This document shows, one piece after another, positions 1-4,335 of a stretch of 8,675 nucleotides of DNA (the stretch's first letter is position 1; every line of letters begins with the position of its first letter). This DNA is from JBFMFH01 sp964481395 (GTDB lineage: Bacteria; Acidobacteriota; Vicinamibacteria; Vicinamibacterales; JAKQTR01), in contig CAYZYG010000157.1 in the NCBI GenBank assembly GCA_964481395.1, positions 1-8,675 of the forward strand. The letters run 5' to 3'. Made by a program: the position numbers and the translations under genes. Below the pieces are notes generated by a model. It was not told the DNA's origin. It was given only the letters and a program-made list of their open reading frames with translations, and did no database searches.

Positions 1-942
1 ATCCACCACAACAGCCCGCGCCGGGCCCACCGATTCGTCGCCATCAACTGCGGCGCGATTCCCGAAACCCTACTGGAGTCGGAACTGTTCGGCCACGTGC
101 GCGGGGCGTTTACCGGCGCCGTGGCCACGCGGGCCGGACGCTTCGAGGAGGCCAGCCGCGGGACGCTGTTCCTCGACGAAGTCGGGACGATGACGCCCGC
201 GCTGCAGATGAAGCTGCTGCGCGTGCTGCAGACGCGCGAGGTGCAGCGGCTCGGCGATTCCGGCACCATCAAGGTGGATGTGCGGATCATCGCCGCGGCG
301 AACGTCGATCTCGGGAAGATGGTCTCGGAGGGCACGTTCCGCGAGGATCTGTACTACCGATTGAACGTCATCCCCGTGCACATGCCCGCGCTGCGCGAGC
401 GCAAGGACGACATCCCGCTCCTCGTCCAGCACTTCCTCGACAAGTTCGGCGAGCAGCTCGCCCGCGCCGCGGACATCAGCTCACGCGATGATCGCGCACC
501 ACGAATGCAGCGTGACAGTGAAAAGGCTGGGAACGGGGCGCCGCCAGAGCTGATCCCCGGTCCCCGATCCCAGGTCCCAGGCCAGCGTCTAGCCATTTCC
601 CAAGACGCCCTTCGGCACCTGATGTCCCACGCCTGGCCCGGCAATGTCCGCGAGCTCGAGAACGCCATCGAGCGGGCCGTCGCCATGACCGGCGGCCGGC
701 GCACGATCGACGTGCACGATCTGCCGCCAGCCATTCAGGCGGCCGGCGCGTCAGTCGCGCCCCTCGAGGCACCCATTCCCGAAGAAGGATTCGATCTGCC
801 CGCTTACATCGAGCGGCTCGAGCGCGAGGTCATCGCCCGTGCGCTCGATAAAACCGGCGGCAACAAGGGCGCCGCCGCCAAGCTCCTCAACCTCAAGCGC
901 ACGACGCTCGTCGAGAAACTCAAGCGCTTCGACAGGAAATAG
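1..942 (+). CDS. Sigma-54-dependent activator, FlrA/FleQ-like (5' end outside window)
   Basis: Frame 1 is open from the first base, so the gene starts upstream of the window; 313 codons are visible. They begin just after where Walker A should be and contain GAFTGA (nt 103-120, the loop that contacts sigma-54), Walker B GTLFLDE (nt 160-180), sensor I RIIAAAN, the arginine-finger region REDLYYRLNVIP and WPGNVRELENAIERA. A Fis-type helix-turn-helix closes the protein, with RTTLVEKLKRF at the end. That last motif and ATRAGRFE after GAFTGA resemble FlrA/FleQ, master activators of flagellar genes, which fits fliA nearby. Such proteins are ATPases that remodel sigma-54 RNA polymerase from upstream sites. 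About 40 residues (nt 466-592) between the arginine finger and WPGN are extra and contain a heptad repeat. The sigma-54 activator assignment is firm; the flagellar subtype is inferred because the N-terminal receiver or FleQ domain is not visible. Confidence 0.93.
   Translation: MHHNSPRRAHRFVAINCGAIPETLLESELFGHVRGAFTGAVATRAGRFEEASRGTLFLDEVGTMTPALQMKLLRVLQTREVQRLGDSGTIKVDVRIIAAANVDLGKMVSEGTFREDLYYRLNVIPVHMPALRERKDDIPLLVQHFLDKFGEQLARAADISSRDDRAPRMQRDSEKAGNGAPPELIPGPRSQVPGQRLAISQDALRHLMSHAWPGNVRELENAIERAVAMTGGRRTIDVHDLPPAIQAAGASVAPLEAPIPEEGFDLPAYIERLEREVIARALDKTGGNKGAAAKLLNLKRTTLVEKLKRFDRK
544..586 (-). repeat. Heptad repeat element A, inside the sigma-54 activator gene
   Basis: On the minus strand this reads as GGGACCT, GGGATCG, GGGACCG, GGGATC followed by the tail AGCTCTGG. 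It is one member of the heptad family found between most genes here. It lies in frame inside the activator and encodes a Pro/Gly/Arg/Ser-rich stretch (ELIPGPRSQVPGQ). The 12-mer GCAGCGTGACAG just upstream (507-518) recurs beside element B2 at 1001-1012, so the insert probably includes more than the heptads. Confidence 0.8.
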
Positions 943-948
943 GACCAC

Positions 949-1046
949 GGGGATCGGGGATCGGGGACCGGGGACCAGTTGTGGAGAACCCCGCGGAACC
1001 GCAGCGTGACAGAACCGGCCCCTGGTCCCCGGTCCCTGTCCCTGTC
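949..1046. repeat. Paired heptad elements B1 and B2, inverted, between convergent genes
   Basis: B1 (949-985, plus orientation) has four units GGGGATC, GGGGATC, GGGGACC, GGGGACC, then AGTTGTGG. B2 (about 1001-1046, minus orientation) has GGGACAG, GGGACCG, GGGACCA, GGGGCC and a GGTTCTG tail. The two face each other. Bases 964-977 and 1023-1036 are exact reverse complements (14 bp), so a transcript from either side could fold into a long GC stem. It sits exactly between the stop codons of the sigma-54 activator (+) and the UpxY-like gene (-), where it could act as a two-way terminator. There is no T-tract, so intrinsic termination is not certain. Four G4 runs with 3-nt loops at 949-973 also form a G-quadruplex motif. 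Confidence 0.8.
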
Positions 1047-1051
1047 TTCCC

Positions 1052-1582
1052 TCAGTAAGCCCTGACGTCCGCCGCGTCGAAGACGATCGCGACGGCGCGA
1101 TTGATCATCGTGATGGAGAGGACGAGCTTCGTCTGCGGTCCCTTGCGGACGAGACGGCCGACCACGCCCTTGAGCGGGCCGTGCATGACTTCCACCAGGT
1201 CGCCCTCCTTCAGGAACGGGCACGGGTCGAATTTCAGTTCGGTCGAGACCAGGCGCTGGATGGCGTCGATTTCCTCGGTCGCGATCGGGGCGGGCTTGCC
1301 GTCCACCGAGATGATCGCGGCCACGCCGACGCACTTGAGAATCGGCAGAGTCTCGCGGGGATCGAACCGGGCGAAGCAGTAGCCCGGGAAGAGAGGCCAG
1401 TCGAGTTCCTTCTTGCGGTCTTTCCAGCGGCTGATGCGCCGGACGGTGGGGAGGAACGTTTCGATCTCTTTGCGGACCAGTTGGTCGTAGACGGCCTTCT
1501 CCGCTCGCGACCGGGTCCAGATGGCGTACCACGGCGCGTCGTTGGCGGCAGCGATTTCGATGTCGCTCACGGGCTCCATCAT
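1052..1582 (-). CDS. UpxY/RfaH-type NusG-like transcription antiterminator
   Basis: The protein has 176 residues, the usual length for NusG paralogues. The N-terminal NGN domain runs from about residue 17 (PWYAIWTRSRAEKAV) to 110, with the family-typical LFPGYCFARFD at 64-74. A KOW motif follows at 126-145 (EGDLVEVMHGPLKGVVGRLV). These proteins bind elongating RNA polymerase; the UpxY and RfaH branches act on specific operons, typically capsule or exopolysaccharide operons, rather than genome-wide. The KEIETFLPTVRRISRWKDRKK stretch is typical of UpxY-like members. It converges with the sigma-54 activator. Two adjacent ATGs (1582 and 1579) are possible starts and neither has a clear Shine-Dalgarno. 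Heptad element C lies directly in front of the start. The target operon is unknown; the polysaccharide-type genes at 4336-7221 are candidates by context only. Confidence 0.9.
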   Translation of the reverse strand: MMEPVSDIEIAAANDAPWYAIWTRSRAEKAVYDQLVRKEIETFLPTVRRISRWKDRKKELDWPLFPGYCFARFDPRETLPILKCVGVAAIISVDGKPAPIATEEIDAIQRLVSTELKFDPCPFLKEGDLVEVMHGPLKGVVGRLVRKGPQTKLVLSITMINRAVAIVFDAADVRAY

Positions 1583-1588
1583 AGAACA

Positions 1589-1620
1589 GGGGCCGGGGAC
1601 CGGAGATCGGGGACCAGCAG
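1589..1620 (+). repeat. Heptad repeat element C
   Basis: Units GGGGCCG, GGGACCG, GAGATCG, GGGACC, then AGCAGG, preceded by ACA. It abuts the start of the UpxY-like gene and would be in its 5' untranslated leader, antisense to the element's own reading direction. Confidence 0.75.
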
Positions 1621-1623
1621 GAG

Positions 1624-1644
1624 GCCGGGGCTTTCAGCCCCGGC
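1624..1644. repeat. Perfect 9-bp hairpin with TTC loop
   Basis: GCCGGGGCT at 1624-1632 and AGCCCCGGC at 1636-1644 are exact reverse complements. It lies in the leader or upstream region of the UpxY-like gene, directly beside heptad element C. There is no T-tract. It looks like a small dispersed palindrome rather than a classical terminator. Confidence 0.65.
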
Positions 1645-1659
1645 ACCCGGGAACGTCCT

Positions 1660-1692
1660 CCCCGGTTCCAGGGTTCCTGGTCTCTGGTCCAG
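1660..1692 (-). repeat. Degenerate heptad repeat
   Basis: CCCGGTTCCAGGGTTCCTGG and the bases after it repeat every 7 bases with changes (GGTTCCA, GGGTTCC, TGGTCTC, TGGTCCA). It resembles a decayed copy of the GGGGAYC heptad family. Confidence 0.5.
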
Positions 1693-1745
1693 GCGCGCTG
1701 CCTCGCGTTACGACACGCTCCCCACGCCCTGAGTCGGTCGCCCCT

Positions 1746-2024
1746 TTACGGAGCGGAGTCGGTGTCTGGCAGAACCGGTCCCTGGCCCCCGGTCCCCGGC
1801 CCCTGTTCTTCGACTCCCGGGCCCTCGGGGCCAGCCTGGCGCTCCGTCATGGCCCGTATGGCCCTGGCGGTCCCCAGCGCTTCCATCGTCGCCTCCAGCA
1901 CCGTCGTCGCTTTCTTGCGCAGGCCCTCGTCTGGCGCCTTGGCCTCGAGCAGTTCGGCGTGCGTCAGGATGATCCCGAGCTGATTGTTGAGCGTGTGAAA
2001 CAACTGCCGCAGGTCGTCGTCCAT
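1746..2024 (-). CDS. Stand-alone DHp (HisKA-like) small protein with repeat-derived tail
   Basis: The 92-residue ORF opens with MDDDLRQLFHTLNNQLGIIL. The pattern H10-T-L-N13-N14-x-L, followed by a second helix to about residue 62, resembles the dimerisation and phosphoacceptor helices of sensor histidine kinases, with His10 as the candidate phosphorylation site. There is no ATP-binding (HATPase) domain here or downstream in frame, so it cannot phosphorylate itself unaided. It might be a phosphotransfer partner, a dimerisation module or a remnant. Residues about 66-92 are Gly/Pro/Glu-rich; 73-86 are encoded by heptad element D, so the original C-terminus may have been replaced. The ATG at 2024 has no strong ribosome binding site. 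It sits between fliA and the UpxY-like gene on the same strand, 260 and 163 bp away. Confidence 0.6.
   Translation of the reverse strand: MDDDLRQLFHTLNNQLGIILTHAELLEAKAPDEGLRKKATTVLEATMEALGTARAIRAMTERQAGPEGPGVEEQGPGTGGQGPVLPDTDSAP
1769..1808 (-). repeat. Heptad repeat element D, in the 3' end of the DHp-like gene
   Basis: Minus-strand units CAGGGGCCGGGGACC, then GGGGGCCAGGGACC and the tail GGTTCTGCC. It is read in frame as EQGPGTGGQGPVL at the C-terminus of the DHp-like protein. Confidence 0.75.
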
Positions 2025-2112
2025 GTGTCGCGCGGCTCGCTTTCGCCGTCGTCGTGTCGTTGGTGACGCAGACCCAGGTCTTCAGGGTAGGTGAACAAGT
2101 GCTCTCGTTCCG

Positions 2113-2206
2113 ATCAGCCATCAGCGATCAGCCGTCAGCTCCTGCGAGATCTCCAGTGTCTTCCTGACGGAGGCTGGGAGCTGAGAGCTGAACGCTGAAC
2201 GCCGAC
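2113..2206. repeat. Second heptad repeat family (TCAGC type), inverted pair
   Basis: Left arm 2113-2140 is four perfect 7-base units: ATCAGCC, ATCAGCG, ATCAGCC, GTCAGCT. Right arm 2172-2206 on the other strand gives TTCAGCG, TTCAGCT, CTCAGCT, CCCAGCC. The arms face each other around an unrelated 31-base core. The unit differs from GGGGAYC but has the same 7-bp period. It occupies the 260-bp space between fliA and the DHp-like gene, where I see no gene. Confidence 0.75.
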
Positions 2207-2210
2207 TGAA

Positions 2211-2262
2211 TGGGGACTGGGGACATCCATAACTGGCCCCCGGTCCCCGATCTCCGGTCCCG
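2211..2262 (-). repeat. Heptad repeat element E, downstream of fliA
   Basis: On the minus strand: GGGACCG, GAGATCG, GGGACCG, GGGGCC, then the full tail AGTTATGGATGTCCCC and AGTCCCC. It is about 20 bp past the fliA stop in the same orientation as fliA. The tail is shared with elements F and G. Confidence 0.85.
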
Positions 2263-2284
2263 GCGGCCGAGAGGCCGCGGAGCG

Positions 2285-3202
2285 CTAGCCGCGGCGAGCG
2301 CGACGCGGTCGCTCGGCCGCCATGGCGACCGGCATCCGGTTCCAGTTCGCCACCATCGTCGCGCGCTGCTCCTCCGTCGTGGCCACCGTGTGGCGCGGGG
2401 CCATGCCGAGCTGAGCTTTGAGCATCCGCGGCTTCTGCTGGAAGGCCGCGCACGCGTCTCGCATGATCCGGGCCGCCGACTTCGGGTCCGCTTCCGAGCC
2501 CAGAGCCACGCGCAGGCGCTGCACCGCCCGCGCGTGCAACTGCGACACGCGCGACTCGTTGACGCCGATCTCCGCGCCGATGTCCTTCATCGTGACCTCT
2601 CCGTAGTAGTAGAGGCCGATGACCTTGCGCTCGCGCCAGGGCAATGACGCGATGGCGGCGCGCACGCGCTCCTTGGTCTCCGAATACTCGTAGGCCTTGT
2701 CTGGAGCGGCCGGCTCGGAGGGAATCAGGGCGGCCGGGAGGTTCGTGTCGTCGTGCACGTCGATGTTGGCGTTCGGCGCCGTGGACTCAATGGTGTTGAT
2801 GCGGACGATGGTCCGGCTGAGGCGCTTCTCGTCGGACCCCACGCGCGCGGCCAGGTCGGCCACGGACGGCTCGCAGCCCATCTCGCGGCGCAACTCTTCG
2901 CGGGCCGCTTCCAGCTCGCGGCGGACGCGGCGGACACCGCGCGGCCAGGCTTCGCGGCGAAGCGCGTCGATCATCGCCCCGCGTACCCGGCGCTCGGCGA
3001 AGGTCTCGAACTTGATGCCGCGGTCCTCGTCGAACCGCTGGGCTGCGTCGATCAACCCCATGACGCCGTCCTGCACCAGGTCGCCGATGTCGATCGAGTG
3101 CGGCATCGAGGCGGCCATCCGGCGCGCCAGAGCTTCGACGAAGGGAAGGGTCTTGGCAACGCGCTGCTGGGCTGACGTCTCGAGAGGCTGACCTGCTGGC
3201 AT
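2285..3202 (-). CDS. fliA: Flagellar sigma factor FliA (sigma-28)
   Basis: From the ATG at 3202 the protein has 305 residues. Region 2 spans about 16-90 (VAKTLPFVEALARRM, DIGDLVQDGVMGLIDAAQRF, FETFAERRVRGAMIDALR). Region 3 spans about 91-160 (WPRGVRRVRRELEAAREEL). Region 4 spans about 180-232, with LPWRERKVIGLYYYGEVTMK and IGVNESRVSQLHARAVQRLR, the hallmark helix-turn-helix of FliA/WhiG-type factors. It directs RNA polymerase to late flagellar and chemotaxis promoters. GGAG lies 8 bases before the chosen ATG. About 70 residues (235-305, basic end) extend past region 4, beyond the usual size of about 240. The start codon lies in a 55-bp segment repeated across the assembly gap, and open frame continuing past the gap is not real coding. 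A -24/-12 promoter is found upstream. Confidence 0.95.
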   Translation of the reverse strand: MPAGQPLETSAQQRVAKTLPFVEALARRMAASMPHSIDIGDLVQDGVMGLIDAAQRFDEDRGIKFETFAERRVRGAMIDALRREAWPRGVRRVRRELEAAREELRREMGCEPSVADLAARVGSDEKRLSRTIVRINTIESTAPNANIDVHDDTNLPAALIPSEPAAPDKAYEYSETKERVRAAIASLPWRERKVIGLYYYGEVTMKDIGAEIGVNESRVSQLHARAVQRLRVALGSEADPKSAARIMRDACAAFQQKPRMLKAQLGMAPRHTVATTEEQRATMVANWNRMPVAMAAERPRRARRG

Positions 3203-3370
3203 CGGCGGCTCCGTTNNNNNNNNNNNNNNNNNNNNNNNNNNNNNNNNNNNNNNNNNNNNNNNNNNNNNNNNNNNNNNNNNNNNNNNNNNNNNNNNNNNNN
3301 NNNNNNNNNNNNNNNGCGCTGCTGGGCTGACGTCTCGAGAGGCTGACCTGCTGGCATCGGCGGCTCCGTT
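3161..3370. other. Assembly gap flanked by an identical 55-bp overlap
   Basis: Bases 3216-3315 are exactly 100 Ns. The 55 bases before them (3161-3215) are identical to the 55 after (3316-3370). This is what a scaffolder leaves when two contigs overlapping by one k-mer are joined with a fixed gap instead of merged. Removing 3216-3370 restores one copy of the fliA start and leader. Distances across this region should be shortened by 155 bp. Confidence 0.9.
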
Positions 3371-3418
3371 CCGTATCGGTTGGTGTTGCGTTGACTGCGT
3401 GACGGCAGGGACAAGTGA

Positions 3419-3475
3419 TGGGGACTGGGGACATCCAAAACTGATCCCCGGTCCCAGGTCCCCGGTCCCTGTCTC
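3419..3475 (-). repeat. Heptad repeat element F, in the fliA leader
   Basis: Minus strand: GGGACCG, GGGACCT, GGGACCG, GGGATC, then AGTTTTGGATGTCCCC and AGTCCCC. It begins directly after the predicted -12 box, so the fliA transcript would start inside or at the edge of the G-rich heptads and carry them in its leader. Confidence 0.85.
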
Positions 3476-3491
3476 TACAACCCCAGTGCCA
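3476..3491 (-). promoter_or_regulatory. Sigma-54 (-24/-12) promoter for fliA
   Basis: On the minus strand the bases read TGGCACTGGGGTTGTA. The consensus is TGGCAC-N5-TTGCA/T; this matches with the correct spacing and one change (GC to GT at -12). It points toward fliA, and a transcript start near 3464 would give a leader of about 107 nt once the assembly duplication is removed. Sigma-54 control of fliA is known in flagellar hierarchies such as Vibrio and Pseudomonas, and a FlrA/FleQ-like activator lies in the same window. Confidence 0.65.
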
Positions 3492-3705
3492 CAATTTGCC
3501 GCCGTCCCTCCAACCCGCGTTGCTCCAGCGCCTAACTGTGTAACTTGATGCGAAACAGGAATTTGTGCGTGTGCTCGTGCGAACACCCGTGCACTTCTGC
3601 CGCCTCCGAGGGCGCTTGGTTCGTCAAGGGTTTGACAGAATGCACCTCCGGCGCCGTCAACACGCTGACATTTCTGCGATCGGTTGTCGGGAGATCTTTA
3701 GGATC

Positions 3706-3764
3706 CGTCATCCCCGCAGGCGCGGGGTCTTAGACATCGTCAATCCCGCGGAGGCGGGAATCCA
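3706..3764. repeat. Two CCCGC/GCGGG hairpin repeats
   Basis: CCCCGC (3712-3717) pairs with GCGGGG (3722-3727), flanked by GTCAT. TCCCGC (3744-3749) pairs with GCGGGA (3754-3759), flanked by GTCAA and ATCCAG. This GTCATxCCCGC...GCGGGxATCCAG pattern is a common dispersed bacterial palindrome, here in two imperfect tandem copies. Confidence 0.65.
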
Positions 3765-3791
3765 GACTGGTCCTGGGCGTGGCTGCGACAC

Positions 3792-3822
3792 GGTAGGGCG
3801 CGGTCGCCGACCGCGCCTACCC
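3792..3822. terminator. Long GC hairpin downstream of the HTH gene (repeat or terminator)
   Basis: GGTAGG plus GCGCGGTCG pairs with CGACCGCGC plus CTACC, giving a 14-bp stem with a single bulge and a very tight loop. It lies 22 bp after the HTH gene stop on the minus strand. There is no T-tract on either side, so it may simply be a dispersed palindromic repeat that could still stop or stabilise the transcript. Confidence 0.45.
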
Positions 3823-3844
3823 TGCCCCTGCTCTCTGGCGGGCC

Positions 3845-4057
3845 TTACTTCGCTTCGTACGGGCGGACGAACCCCGGCTGGAACACCGGTTCGACTGTTT
3901 GCGGGTCGCGCCACAGCGAGTCCACGAAAATCCGGACCGAACCGCCCGCTGTCCGCACGTACTCGACCTTGCCGGCCGCGATCCAGTTGTAGATCGTCCG
4001 GCGGCTGACTCCCACCAGTTCGCAGGCCTTCATGATCGAGATGGCTTTCCGTTCCAC
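3845..4057 (-). CDS. Small helix-turn-helix (excisionase/MerR-like) DNA-binding protein
   Basis: Seventy residues, starting MERKAISIMKACELVGVSRR. The segment ACELVGVSRRTIYNWIAAGK is a winged helix-turn-helix of the MerR/excisionase kind, followed by a short wing (VEYVRTAGGSVRIF) and a roughly 25-residue tail. I chose the GTG at 4057 because GGAGGG lies 6 bases upstream and a sigma-28-type promoter would start transcription near 4071. An ATG at 4138 would add 27 residues but lies upstream of that start and partly within a long inverted repeat. Proteins of this type bind specific DNA as small regulators or recombination directionality factors. No integrase is nearby, so a regulator is likelier. 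Its target is not known. Confidence 0.85.
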   Translation of the reverse strand: MERKAISIMKACELVGVSRRTIYNWIAAGKVEYVRTAGGSVRIFVDSLWRDPQTVEPVFQPGFVRPYEAK

Positions 4058-4063
4058 GCCTTG

Positions 4064-4069
4064 CCCTCC
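4064..4069 (-). promoter_or_regulatory. Ribosome binding site deciding the GTG start of the HTH gene
   Basis: GGAGGG on the minus strand is spaced 6 bases (CAAGGC) from the GTG at 4057. It is the strongest Shine-Dalgarno I see in the window and is the main argument for the 70-residue form. Confidence 0.75.
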
Positions 4070-4077
4070 GTGAGGAG

Positions 4078-4104
4078 GTATCGGCACTTCCGGAGAAATC
4101 TTTG
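4078..4104 (-). promoter_or_regulatory. Sigma-28 (FliA) type promoter for the HTH gene
   Basis: Minus strand: CAAAGATT, an 11-base spacer, then GCCGATAC. The known enterobacterial sigma-28 consensus is TAAAGTTT-N11-GCCGATAA, so this is 6/8 and 7/8 with exact spacing. A transcript would start around 4071, just ahead of the ribosome binding site. The gene encoding FliA is 0.9 kb away. A weaker sigma-70-like pair (TTGGCA at 4133-4138, TATCAA at 4109-4114, 18-base spacer) lies immediately upstream and could be an alternative. Confidence 0.6.
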
Positions 4105-4130
4105 GTACTTGATAGGACAGGACCTGCTCG

Positions 4131-4216
4131 CGTGCCAAACACCCCGGCTCTACAGCGGGTCTACTCCGGGGAAACTCCGGGATGAGACCCGCTGTAGAGC
4201 GGGGGTCTTCGGCACG
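4131..4216. repeat. Long inverted repeat with ~32-bp arms
   Basis: The inner arms 4147-4162 and 4185-4200 are exact reverse complements (16 bp). Pairing continues outward to 4131 and 4216 with about three mismatches, giving 32-base arms around a 22-base loop, itself containing CTCCGG-like internal symmetry. It lies between the divergent HTH gene and flippase-like gene. It could be a miniature mobile element, an operator for the HTH protein, or an RNA hairpin. Confidence 0.8.
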
Positions 4217-4237
4217 ATATGCTGGCGGGGTGAAGAC

Positions 4238-4284
4238 GGGGACCGGGGACCGGGGATCGGGGACCAGTTATGGATGTCCCCGCG
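4238..4284 (+). repeat. Heptad repeat element G, upstream of the flippase-like gene
   Basis: Four perfect units GGGGACC, GGGGACC, GGGGATC, GGGGACC (4238-4265), then the full tail AGTTATGGATGTCCCC. It is the cleanest copy in the window. Its four G4 runs with 3-nt loops form a G-quadruplex motif on the coding strand of the gene that starts 50 bp downstream. Confidence 0.88.
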
Positions 4285-4310
4285 GGCCGAGCGCGCCGAG
4301 GACGCGATAC

Positions 4311-4324
4311 CCCCGGATCCGGGG
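4311..4324. repeat. 14-bp perfect palindrome overlapping the ribosome binding site
   Basis: CCCCGGATCCGGGG reads the same on both strands. Its right end provides the GGGGAG ribosome binding site of the flippase-like gene, so the folded RNA could hide the site. Confidence 0.5.
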
Positions 4325-4335
4325 AGAATCAGGTG

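Larger units (their letters stand above)
3203..3844. other. Intergenic region fliA to HTH gene: leader, promoter, repeats, no gene seen
   Basis: Apart from the assembly gap this region holds heptad element F, a sigma-54 type promoter, two imperfect 'CCCGC..GCGGG' hairpin repeats and one long GC hairpin. The open frame at 3545-3733 (+) has Cys-rich, unstructured content with no recognisable domain or ribosome binding site. I do not call it a gene. Confidence 0.7.

Noticed and set aside
804..1646. 280-codon minus-strand frame over the UpxY-like gene
   Set aside because: It covers the UpxY-like gene in another frame on the same strand and gives Arg/Pro-rich sequence with no domain.
2025..2121. 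Possible coding continuation upstream of the DHp-like gene
   Set aside because: Open frames there shift relative to the DHp frame and show no domain; without a read-level frameshift check they cannot be claimed.
3373..3380. Possible sigma-28 -10 box (ACCGATAC) close to the fliA start
   Set aside because: The matching -35 position (CGCAGTCA) agrees at only about 3 of 8 bases, so autoregulation by FliA is not supported.
2285..3586. Extended 433-residue FliA reading through the gap
   Set aside because: The extension depends on Ns and on a duplicated contig end, then on heptad repeat sequence. The ATG at 3202 with a ribosome binding site gives the normal start.
3545..3733. Small Cys-containing ORF in the fliA/HTH spacer
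   Set aside because: No ribosome binding site, no recognisable domain, and its 3' end lies in a dispersed hairpin repeat.
4131..4138. TTGGCACG on the minus strand as a -24 element
   Set aside because: The -12 position reads CAGG instead of TTGC, so the second half of a sigma-54 promoter is missing.
4270..4335. N-terminal 22 residues from the upstream ATG of the flippase-like gene
   Set aside because: They are encoded by the heptad tail and a GC palindrome; GGGGAG before 4336 supports the shorter protein.
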